DNA of 37,098 nt, taken from positions 1 to 37,098 of IMG/VR virus record IMGVR_UViG_3300048837_002269. One strand, given 5' to 3'. Below the pieces are notes generated by a model. That model saw only the letters and a list, made by a program, of their open reading frames with translations, made no database searches and was not told the origin of the DNA. Made by a program: the position numbers and the translations under genes. This stretch comes from a virus. Positions 21,089 through 28,388 of this stretch are shown piece by piece (the stretch's first letter is position 1; every line of letters starts with the position of its first letter).

Positions 21089-23176
21089 ATGGCGAAGAAA
21101 ATCAGTTCACTGCATGTGGTCCTGGGCGGCACGATCAAGCCGTTTGTGTCGGCGTTTCAGGGCGCAAAATCCACACTCACGGGCTTTGTCTCCAGCATTA
21201 AGTCCGCTTCCTCCACGATTGTGAAGTTTACAGGCATCGCGGGTGGGATCGGCGCTGTATTTGGCGCATTAAAGGGCGCTGCATCCGGCATCACGCTGGC
21301 AGCACAACTCGAACAGGTGGGCGTGGCGTTTGAGACGATGTTGGGATCGGGCCAAGCCGCCAAGGCCCTGATGGACCAACTGACGCAATTCTCCTCGCAG
21401 ACCCCGTTCGAGTTCCCGGAAATCGCCAGCAGTGCGAAAAAACTGCTGGCGTTTGGTGTTGGCGCGGGAGACATGACCAACAAGCTGCGGATGTTGGGCG
21501 ACATTGCCGCCGGTGCCGGCGCGCCGCTGGAGGAAATCGCCTCGATTTACGGCAAGGTCAAATCGCGCGGCCAACTGACCGGCGAAACACTGAACCAGTT
21601 GGCCGAAAAGGGCATCCCCATCTATTCGGCGCTGGCGCAAACCATGGGGGTTGCCGAAACACAGGTGGCGGGCCTTGTGAGCGCCGGCAAGGTTGGCTTT
21701 GTTCAGGTGGATGCCGCCCTGGGTAGCCTCACCAAAACCGGTGGCCAGTTCGCCGGGATGATGGACAAGCAGAGCCAGACCATGGCGGGGCTGTGGTCCA
21801 CTCTCACGGACAACATCGGCCTGAGTCTGGCGGGGCTGGTCACGTCGATGGTTGATGCGTTCAGTCTGCGGGATGCGATGAAGGCCCTCTCCGGGGCCAT
21901 TGGCAACATTGGCGGATGGCTGAACTCGGTGACGGCAACCTATGCACCGGTGATTGTTGCCGGGCTAAAGGCGGTGGGGAGTGCCATCGCAAACACATTC
22001 AGCAGCATCTATGAATTTATCGCTCCAATCGTTGGCGCGTACTACGACGTGGTGTCGCGGAACTGGCAGGCCATCCTCCAATCCACCATCGGTTTTGGGC
22101 TTGGCGTCTGGAATGCCGTTTCGTCGGCGTTTGTCGCGGTGTGGCAGTTCGTGGGCGCAGTCGGCGAGTACGTCGCTACCGCATGGAACTGGGCGATGAA
22201 TGCCATGGGGGTTCAGACCGCCGACACAGGTACGACCATCGGCGATATTTTTCAATCGCTGGTGGATTGGGGCAGGTGGCTGGCGGATGGCATCACAACG
22301 CCAATGAATACCATCGCGTATCTGTTCGCCCACTGGCAGGACGTTGTGGATTTGGCGGCAACCAACGTGCTGTTGGGCGTGGTTCGCATCGGCAACCAAA
22401 TCGCATACACATTCACCGAGGCCATTCCCGCATTACTCAATTGGTTCGCCGGAAACTGGCGCGACATTTTCACGTCGATGTGGAACTACACCACCACCGT
22501 TTTCACGAACATGGCCAAAAACATCGGTGGATTTTTCGCCGCCGTGTGGTCCGCACTGAAGGGAGGCGGGTTTAATTTCGAGTGGACCGGCCTCCTGGAT
22601 GGTTTTGAATCGACACTAAAGGAACTCCCGAAAATCGCCGACCGGCAGATTGGCCCACTGGAGCAGGCATTGAGTGACCGCGCTGCGTCACTGAGCACCA
22701 GCTTGGGCGTCGGCCTGGGTGAATATCTAGCCAAGCAGCAGCAGGCCGCGAAGGATGCCACCAAGTCGCTTCGGGGTGGGCTTGAAATACCCAAGCCACC
22801 AGCCCTGGAAGCGCCGACAATGCCGCCTGTCAAAGTCAATGTTGATTCGAGCGAGATTGATGATATCAGCCAGGCCGCAACGAAGGCGTCGGCCGACCTG
22901 AAGGCCCTGTTTTCCAACAGTGCTGAATCCCAGAAGGCGCGTTTCGAGGCCATCTTTGATGCCCGTGCCCAAGGGGTTGACGGCATGGGCGGGGCGAATG
23001 CCGCCGCCCCACTGCCAGCGCCAGTGCCCGCCAATGCCACAAGGGCCATGCGGGAAAAAAACGACGTGGCTGGCCTGTTGCGTGAGATTCTCGCACTGGA
23101 TAAGGACCGAAACCGATACCTGTCCGACATTGCCGACAATGATGGGGGAATGACTCTGGCCGAGGCGGATTTCTGA
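21089..23176 (+). CDS. Tape measure protein
   Basis: At 695 residues this is the longest gene of the arm and sits after the G/GT chaperone genes. The N-terminal third has the tape-measure domain (VAFETMLGSGQAAKALMDQL, FEFPEIASSAKKLLAFGVGA, YGKVKSRGQLTGETLNQLAE). The middle has several hydrophobic helices (about 260-460), and the C terminus is polar and helical. By the usual 0.15 nm per residue rule the tail would be about 100 nm long. It determines tail length and helps DNA enter the host. It starts one base after the GT stop. Confidence 0.95.
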   Translation: MAKKISSLHVVLGGTIKPFVSAFQGAKSTLTGFVSSIKSASSTIVKFTGIAGGIGAVFGALKGAASGITLAAQLEQVGVAFETMLGSGQAAKALMDQLTQFSSQTPFEFPEIASSAKKLLAFGVGAGDMTNKLRMLGDIAAGAGAPLEEIASIYGKVKSRGQLTGETLNQLAEKGIPIYSALAQTMGVAETQVAGLVSAGKVGFVQVDAALGSLTKTGGQFAGMMDKQSQTMAGLWSTLTDNIGLSLAGLVTSMVDAFSLRDAMKALSGAIGNIGGWLNSVTATYAPVIVAGLKAVGSAIANTFSSIYEFIAPIVGAYYDVVSRNWQAILQSTIGFGLGVWNAVSSAFVAVWQFVGAVGEYVATAWNWAMNAMGVQTADTGTTIGDIFQSLVDWGRWLADGITTPMNTIAYLFAHWQDVVDLAATNVLLGVVRIGNQIAYTFTEAIPALLNWFAGNWRDIFTSMWNYTTTVFTNMAKNIGGFFAAVWSALKGGGFNFEWTGLLDGFESTLKELPKIADRQIGPLEQALSDRAASLSTSLGVGLGEYLAKQQQAAKDATKSLRGGLEIPKPPALEAPTMPPVKVNVDSSEIDDISQAATKASADLKALFSNSAESQKARFEAIFDARAQGVDGMGGANAAAPLPAPVPANATRAMREKNDVAGLLREILALDKDRNRYLSDIADNDGGMTLAEADF

Positions 23177-24075
23177 TGATGACCGTAACCGAAACAACCT
23201 ACCGCGCCGGCGGCAGCAGTAGCCGTAGCACAACCGAACGGCGGGCTAAACGCTCATTCATCGTTCGCTATGATGCCGTGTCGCCCCCAAGCAGTCTTGC
23301 GGCCGTCGAAACGGCCGACGACGGCACGACGGCCATTCCCGCATTAGGTGATGCACTGGCGGGCGATTCGGCCAGGCTGGCGACATCCATCGACGTGAAG
23401 CCGCGCGGCGACAGTGGGCATCTATTCGATGTTGAGGTTGGGTACTCCACAAGCGACACGGGGCTTGAGGTTTTTGACAATCCGCTGTCGGACCCCGTGG
23501 GGTTCGAGTGGGACTTCAGCACCAGCAGTCAGACGTATTTCAAGGATGAGACCACGCCCACCGCCAAATATACGCTCACGTCCGCCGGTGAGCCGTTCGA
23601 TAACCTGCTTGAGCGCGAGGTGGGCGAAATCACCGTCACTGTAACGCAGAACATCGCCCCGGCCGGGTGGAACCCCATCACCGCCGCCAGTTATTTATCC
23701 CCGGCCACGGCCGTCAACAATGCGTCGATGACCATTGACGGCGCGAGCATTGCCGCTGGCCAGGCGAGATTATCCGGCGTGACCTGTAGCGCCACAAAAA
23801 CACGCGCGGGCGTGAGCTATCGCACGCGAACCATCACCATCAAGTTGCGGTCGTCGTGGGATCAAACCATTGACGATCGTGGATTCAACGAGGCCGACCC
23901 GGACCATTCCGGCAAGGTTCGCGAAATCACAAAGGGCGCGCCACCGGTGAAGGTCGATAAGCCGTGGCCCCTGAATGGATCGGGAGCGGCAAAGCCGAAC
24001 GCCACGGATGCCCCGGCCGTGTTGACGTTTAAGCCGTATCCCGCGAAGGACTTTTCGGTTTGGGGGATCGTGTAA
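23176..24075 (+). CDS. Putative distal tail protein, function unknown
   Basis: The 299-residue product has a Ser/Thr/Arg-rich start (TYRAGGSSSRSTTERRAKRS) followed by beta-rich sequence without enzyme motifs (DVEVGYSTSDTGLEVFDNPL, EVGEITVTVTQNIAPAGWNP, SYRTRTITIKLRSSWDQTID). Position directly after the tape measure fits a distal-tail or tail-tip component. Two ATG codons in tandem (23176, 23179) overlap the preceding stop. No homologous family was recognised. Confidence 0.65.
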   Translation: MMTVTETTYRAGGSSSRSTTERRAKRSFIVRYDAVSPPSSLAAVETADDGTTAIPALGDALAGDSARLATSIDVKPRGDSGHLFDVEVGYSTSDTGLEVFDNPLSDPVGFEWDFSTSSQTYFKDETTPTAKYTLTSAGEPFDNLLEREVGEITVTVTQNIAPAGWNPITAASYLSPATAVNNASMTIDGASIAAGQARLSGVTCSATKTRAGVSYRTRTITIKLRSSWDQTIDDRGFNEADPDHSGKVREITKGAPPVKVDKPWPLNGSGAAKPNATDAPAVLTFKPYPAKDFSVWGIV

Positions 24076-25223
24076 TGTCCGATGAACTGTACGGATTGAC
24101 CGCCGACCAGGTGGCCCGTGTCGGCAAAATTGTCGGCGGGATTGAGCGCCAACCCCCACCCCCGGCGCGCAACAAATCGGCAACGAACGCACCACCCGCA
24201 ACATTTTGGGCCGAATTAACAGCCGAGGATCACGCCCACCCCGGCAACTACAAATGGAAGATGGTGAAAATCGACGACCGCACATTCGTTGATGCTGACC
24301 CGGCGGTAGATTCAGGGGATAACTTCAGTGCGCTGGAGCCGACGCTTCATTCGGGCCTCATCGGCAAGCGCGTTGAGCTGATGTACTACGGGCTGGACTC
24401 CACAGCCACGCCCAGATACATCATCCAAGCCACGCCGACATATGGAATGGTCCTGGTCTGGCTAACGAGCAAGATGCCTAGCTATGGCTGGTATAATGGT
24501 GTGATGCTCAAGGGGTCCAATGTGAATGACGCGGCCACCTACTTGGATGCGTTTCACAATAAATCGGGCGGAAATCTTTCGGTGGGCCAAAGCTGTCTCG
24601 TCATGAATCTGGACGAAAATTATTCTCCCACCAACCACCTCTCAACAAATGACTTTGGTGACGCGCGGAGTTATTCGGGAAAGATGCGATTCCATTTAGG
24701 GCTAATCATCGGAATCAGCAATGAGGGGCCACCACGGCCAATCGTCGCTATATCCGCCCACCAAATCAACCCGTGCGCGGTTCAGATCACAGATGGAGTA
24801 ATCGACCCCGGCGGAAACTACAGGGGGGCGTATAAGGGGAAGCTGTTGGAGGGGCGGGGGTCGGGATATCCGCCGAACATGCGGGTAGCGACGAACAAGG
24901 TGGACGTTATAAACCTATTCGAGCTACCGATGCCGCTTGCGTCCCTGTCGCCCAGACTGAAAACCGACGGAACGTTTTATGTGCACGGGGTGTTTATGGG
25001 TGGGTATTCCCCGGCCGGGACTGGCGCGGTACATATTTGCTACCCTGTCGCCGCTGATTCGCCGGGAACCAGTCCGTCCGTCACCACCACCGAGACGGCA
25101 GACGCCGACTACGATATCAATGAAGCCAACATGCTGAACCACCTCAAGGCGGACGTAACAGCAATGAACACGTTCGTGGTCAATATGTACACCAGCCTAA
25201 AGAATGCGGGGTATATTAAGTAA
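24075..25223 (+). CDS. Putative tail-tip or appendage protein
   Basis: The 382-residue product starts MSDELYGLTADQVARVGKIV, has a Pro-rich linker, and then a long Gly/Asn/Tyr-rich beta region (FHNKSGGNLSVGQSCLVMNL). The end is a helix (INEANMLNHLKADVTAMNTF). The N-terminal LYGLTADQ..RV motif looks like a docking segment. The ATG at 24075 overlaps the previous stop as TAATG and is preferred over 24060. It is the last gene of the rightward structural operon and could bind the host, but no receptor-binding or depolymerase motif was recognised. Confidence 0.6.
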   Translation: MSDELYGLTADQVARVGKIVGGIERQPPPPARNKSATNAPPATFWAELTAEDHAHPGNYKWKMVKIDDRTFVDADPAVDSGDNFSALEPTLHSGLIGKRVELMYYGLDSTATPRYIIQATPTYGMVLVWLTSKMPSYGWYNGVMLKGSNVNDAATYLDAFHNKSGGNLSVGQSCLVMNLDENYSPTNHLSTNDFGDARSYSGKMRFHLGLIIGISNEGPPRPIVAISAHQINPCAVQITDGVIDPGGNYRGAYKGKLLEGRGSGYPPNMRVATNKVDVINLFELPMPLASLSPRLKTDGTFYVHGVFMGGYSPAGTGAVHICYPVAADSPGTSPSVTTTETADADYDINEANMLNHLKADVTAMNTFVVNMYTSLKNAGYIK

Positions 25224-25228
25224 TGCAG

Positions 25229-25975
25229 TCATCCCCCCAGAACAACAACCCCGCCAGCGGGAATGACTACATGGATTAGCTCCGTACCCCCGATGTTCGC
25301 GCCGGGCAACTCCATGTCCAGTGTAGTGGCCTTGCTCACGGGAACCTCGAATACCAGAACATCGGAAATCGTATCGCCGGGATAGATTGAAGCCGCCCTG
25401 GTTCGGCCGACGATATCGACCAGGCCAAACGACACGCGATTGTATTCGTTACCCAGTTCGTCCTTTAAGGTGGCATAGTCATGGCCAATCGCGAGGTCCG
25501 CCCCCGCCCACGTTCGGTATGACAATTTTTGCGTGTCGCTGAGATTTTTGATTGTGAGTGAAATCATCAACAGGCTGTGATTGGAATGAGATGGCTGGCC
25601 GAATTGCAGCAGTGGGACACGCCCAACCCGCGCGCCGGTAATCACGAATTCCGCGTTTCCCACCCGAATCGGCCGCATCATGCCGTCTGTCGCATCGGTA
25701 GTGGCGGAGGTTGGTGATGTTGTTGGCCCGGCCGGGGCACTGGTGGCCGAATCCCTCATTTTCGACAGTTCGAGTTTCAGAGACTGTATCTCGGCCACCA
25801 GCGCGGCGACTTGTTCGCGCAGGGCTTGGTTGTCGGCTTTTAACTGGCGATTCTCCGCCTCGATTGCCGGCGCTCGTTCGGCGCGTCGCTGCTCCATGTT
25901 CCGCGCCGCCTCATCGGGCGACACTTGCCCCATCGCCACCCCCGCCAACACCACCAGAACAAATGCGATCCGCAT
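25229..25975 (-). CDS. Secreted coiled-coil protein with C-terminal Ig-like (DUF4352-type) domain; possible moron
   Basis: The 248-residue product has a signal peptide (MRIAFVLVVLAGVAMGQ), a charged coiled coil (EAENRQLKADNQALREQVAA, LVAEIQSLKLELSKMR), a Thr/Ser/Pro-rich linker and a beta domain with LLMISLTIKNLSDTQKLSYR and YPGDTISDVLVFEVPV, resembling DUF4352/Ig-like folds. GGAGG lies ahead of the start. It is the only leftward gene in the rightward half, placed head-to-tail against the tail operon end. That is the usual place for a cargo gene expressed from the prophage, perhaps modifying the host envelope (inference). Confidence 0.7.
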   Translation of the reverse strand: MRIAFVLVVLAGVAMGQVSPDEAARNMEQRRAERAPAIEAENRQLKADNQALREQVAALVAEIQSLKLELSKMRDSATSAPAGPTTSPTSATTDATDGMMRPIRVGNAEFVITGARVGRVPLLQFGQPSHSNHSLLMISLTIKNLSDTQKLSYRTWAGADLAIGHDYATLKDELGNEYNRVSFGLVDIVGRTRAASIYPGDTISDVLVFEVPVSKATTLDMELPGANIGGTELIHVVIPAGGVVVLGG

Positions 25976-26130
25976 GTGAAGCCTCCATTATCGGACTATC
26001 AGCCGTGATAAACCCGACGCATCCGCCAGACGAAATAAATACCATGAACACGATCAATCTACCAAACTCCTATAGCCAAGCCAATGATTTGTGGTTACAA
26101 TTTGCGCGTCCGGCCGATAAAGAGGTCCAT

Positions 26131-26732
26131 ATGAGCGGACACAAAGGCTTACTGCTGCGCAAAGAGGGGGGGGGGCGCGCTCCTTCTCCCTTGTTGCTGA
26201 CAACGAGCCATTCCTGATATTCCATGCCGATGGGCGGATTAAAATCCGCACATGCGGGCGCAATGGATTCGCCGCAATCTGCCGCATCAATCGCTGCCTC
26301 CCCCCGCCCTACTGGCTCATCCGCGAGGGCTACCACCTCCAGCTAATCGACCGCCGTAGGCCACATTCACTGGTGGCCGAATTCCTCACGGCGACAACGT
26401 TCACGCCCGATGACAACCCGCCACCGCCGGACACGGATGTAGACCCCCTCGATGCCGCATATCGGCTGGCGCAACTCGCAACGGACGACCCCGCGAACGG
26501 CCACCACGACCAAACAACACGGTTCATCATCCGTTGGTGTCGCGAGTTGCAGGCGGCGTCGCCGGGCACGCCATTTGCGCTTTCGTCGCGTGCAATCGCC
26601 GAGCGAATGTGTATAGACCACAGTGTTGCCAGCGGGCGGCTGCGGGCGCTCTGTGGTCGTGGCATCATCCGGGTTGTCGCGGCCGGATGCCGAAATCGTT
26701 CCGCGCGATACCGATTTATCACGGAGGAATAA
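26131..26732 (+). pseudogene. Winged-helix protein gene interrupted by a G10 tract (frameshift or phase-variable)
   Basis: The start ATG at 26131 has AGAGGT five bases upstream and opens MSGHKGLLLRKEGGG, but after the ten-G run the frame ends at 26217. In the neighbouring frame an obviously coding stretch continues from the run to 26732 (SLVADNEPFLIFHADGRIKI, then LIREGYHLQLIDRRRPHSLV). It ends in a winged-helix domain: FALSSRAIAERMCIDHSVAS followed by GRLRALCGRGIIRVV. Eight or eleven G would join both parts into a protein of about 200 residues. As read, the gene is off. A GTG at 26373 could also give a 119-residue C-terminal product. It may be a regulator or replication factor. Confidence 0.65.
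26166..26175 (+). repeat. Homopolymeric G10 tract
   Basis: Ten consecutive G after AAAGA, inside the 5' part of the winged-helix gene. Such tracts change length by slipped-strand pairing; ten puts the gene out of frame, eight or eleven in frame. Sequencing error in the run is the main alternative. Confidence 0.85.
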
Positions 26733-26735
26733 CCC

Positions 26736-26996
26736 ATGCCCACAACAACACAGGACGCGGTGTTTGTCGTCGTGACCATCGACCCGGCCGGGCAGGAACG
26801 GATTATACGTTTGGCCGACGGGCCGCTGGTTGCCACCACCCACAAGGAATTGGCGCACCAGATTAGACGCGCCGCCGCCCATTGCGCGCGGGCCGGGGTG
26901 CGATGGCGGGTTGTCGCATTTTCGCGATCCTACGCCATCCGTGATACGTCGCTATGTGGGAGCGCGCGACACAAAACGGAGCCAGCCCATGTATGA
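26736..26996 (+). CDS. Hypothetical protein, 86 residues
   Basis: Not recognised. The product has a beta-type N terminus (DAVFVVVTIDPAGQERIIRL) and a helical, basic middle (THKELAHQIRRAAAHCARAG). GGAGGAATAACCC precedes the ATG, three bases after the stop of the winged-helix gene, so both would be on one mRNA. The next gene starts inside its 3' end. It belongs to the accessory block between the tail genes and the right boundary of phage 1. Confidence 0.55.
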   Translation: MPTTTQDAVFVVVTIDPAGQERIIRLADGPLVATTHKELAHQIRRAAAHCARAGVRWRVVAFSRSYAIRDTSLCGSARHKTEPAHV

Positions 26997-27330
26997 ACCA
27001 ATGGAGCTTTTCGCCATCATTGTCGAAATCGAAATGGACGAATGGGGCATCCTGGAGCTTGGCCGATCCGAGCGCGACGCACAGCCGCTTATCGCCAGAA
27101 ATCTGGCCCACCTGGAGCGGTTCGAGCATGTGGCCGTGGAAATCTGCGAAGCTCGCGGGTGGTCGTGGAAATACCAGCGATTCGTGCCGGCCGTCCACGC
27201 GCCCGAGCCACCCGCGCCAACGCCAGACACCCCAATGGACTTCACGGCCGGACGCAAGCGGACCATGTTGCGGCGCGGAGGCCCGGCCCCACTTTTCATT
27301 ACTGCTCTCACCGGGGTAGACTATGAGTGA
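26989..27330 (+). CDS. Hypothetical protein, 113 residues
   Basis: Not recognised. The product starts MYEPMELFAIIVEIEMDEWG, has a charged alpha/beta core (RNLAHLERFEHVAVEICEAR) and a Pro-rich, basic tail. CGGAG lies eight bases before the ATG. It overlaps both neighbours by 8 bp. Overlapping small genes of this kind are typical for phage accessory regions; the function is unknown. Confidence 0.55.
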   Translation: MYEPMELFAIIVEIEMDEWGILELGRSERDAQPLIARNLAHLERFEHVAVEICEARGWSWKYQRFVPAVHAPEPPAPTPDTPMDFTAGRKRTMLRRGGPAPLFITALTGVDYE

Positions 27331-27667
27331 GTCGTTGGAACAATTCGCGGCCACGGTTAAGCGCTCGCTGGAACATCCGGACCCCAGTCCACCAGCTACC
27401 GCCCATGCCTATCGGATCATCGGACCCACCCATGCGGGCAATCTCCTGGTCATGGATGGGAATCAGTGCATCGCCCGCATGGAATATGATCCGGCGCGTG
27501 ATGCTGAATGCCGAAAACAGGCCACCAGGATGGCCAGGGCCGAACATCGAACCCAACTTCTCCGCCACCTGCTGGCCGAACTGGACGCGGACGAAGGGCG
27601 GTGGCGGGCTGAATGCGAATTGATCCGCACAGAACTCCGCACGTCGGGGGATGAGCCTCATGCTTGA
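27323..27667 (+). CDS. Hypothetical protein, 114 residues
   Basis: The product starts MSESLEQFAATVKRSLEHPD. Its middle RIIGPTHAGNLLVMDGNQCI looks like a small beta hairpin, and the C-terminal half is one long charged helix (MARAEHRTQLLRHLLAELDA). No family was recognised. It overlaps the preceding gene by 8 bp, which implies translational coupling, and overlaps the next frame by 8 bp. Confidence 0.5.
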   Translation: MSESLEQFAATVKRSLEHPDPSPPATAHAYRIIGPTHAGNLLVMDGNQCIARMEYDPARDAECRKQATRMARAEHRTQLLRHLLAELDADEGRWRAECELIRTELRTSGDEPHA

Positions 27668-27944
27668 ATCACCGGACAGCCCACGGCTGGCGTTTTTGGC
27701 TGGCCGGTTGGCCGCACACCAACCGAATGCCACATGCCCATTTACCCAACCCACCCTACGCCGATTCTGGGAACGCGGGAGAACCATGGCGTTGGACGCT
27801 GGCCGTCCGCTGGATGATCCAGCCCCCGCCCCGCCGCGACTCGCGCCCAGCGCGTCGCCATCTCCCCGCCCGTCCACCACCACGCGACGACTGAGCCGCC
27901 GATTGCGGGATGGGATCATCGGCCATGGTTGGCGCGGCGGATAA
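27660..27944 (+). CDS. Hypothetical protein, 94 residues, Pro/Arg-rich
   Basis: The product starts MLESPDSPRLAFLAGRLAAH and has TQPTLRRFWERGRTMALDAG, then a low-complexity Pro/Ser/Arg segment. The ATG at 27660 is nine bases after GGGGG and overlaps the preceding gene by 8 bp; the ATG at 27651 touches the site directly. Existence is supported mainly by packing and ribosome site. Confidence 0.4.
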   Translation: MLESPDSPRLAFLAGRLAAHQPNATCPFTQPTLRRFWERGRTMALDAGRPLDDPAPAPPRLAPSASPSPRPSTTTRRLSRRLRDGIIGHGWRGG

Positions 27945-27960
27945 TTCAGAGACCTCGCCC

Positions 27961-28290
27961 ATGACACCACCTCAATTCTTCACCATTGAACAAACGGCCG
28001 AAATTCTAGCCTGTTCAGTCAGACACATTAAACGGCTGATCGAGGCCAAGCGGCTTGTCGCCGTTGACATTGGCATTGGCAGCACACGCGAATGGCGCAT
28101 CTCCGGCCAGGCGATCCGCGAGATGGGTTCAGCACTGAAGACCACTGATAAGATCGAAACACACAACAGCCGGCGCGGGCCTCGCATCGTCAAAATGATC
28201 ATACCCGACGCATTTTCTGACCCTCTTCCTCCTCCACGCCGACGAAGGATGGAAACCCGCCCTCCCGAACCCTACACCCATCAGGGGTAG
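27961..28290 (+). CDS. Excisionase-like helix-turn-helix protein
   Basis: The 109-residue product has a MerR-like/HTH_17 domain (FFTIEQTAEILACSVRHIKR, then LIEAKRLVAVDIG with TREWRI in the wing) and a basic C-terminal tail. It is similar in pattern to the HTH protein at 1573-1890, sharing CSVRxxxRLIxAK, an I-G-x-G loop and WRI. The start is unsettled: ATG 27961, 27925 and 27910 are in frame and none has a strong ribosome site. It lies at the right end of the element, 98 bp from the end of the second integrase, and may be a directionality factor or a regulator. Confidence 0.65.
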   Translation: MTPPQFFTIEQTAEILACSVRHIKRLIEAKRLVAVDIGIGSTREWRISGQAIREMGSALKTTDKIETHNSRRGPRIVKMIIPDAFSDPLPPPRRRRMETRPPEPYTHQG

Positions 28291-28307
28291 CCACCACCGT
28301 AAAAGCG

Positions 28308-28322
28308 GGGGTAGACTACCCC
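28308..28322. terminator. GGGGTAG palindrome, possible terminator of the second integrase
   Basis: GGGGTAG-A-CTACCCC is a perfect 15-bp palindrome. On the minus strand it is followed by CGCTTTT and lies 66 bp past the integrase stop, so it could end that transcript. GGGGTAG recurs at 28284-28290 and 28452-28458, so it may instead be a recombinase or excisionase binding site. Confidence 0.35.
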
Positions 28323-28388
28323 TCTGACGGCCCTAATCGCCCAATGCTGGCCAAACCAGGCCGCTCGGCACCATCGAAAATAAGGTTG

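Noticed and set aside
26088-26099. Fifth copy of the promoter box (GTGGTTACA on the plus strand)
   Set aside because: Only nine bases match the box core, and no -10-like hexamer stands 9 bp away; probably chance, noted only as a weak lead.
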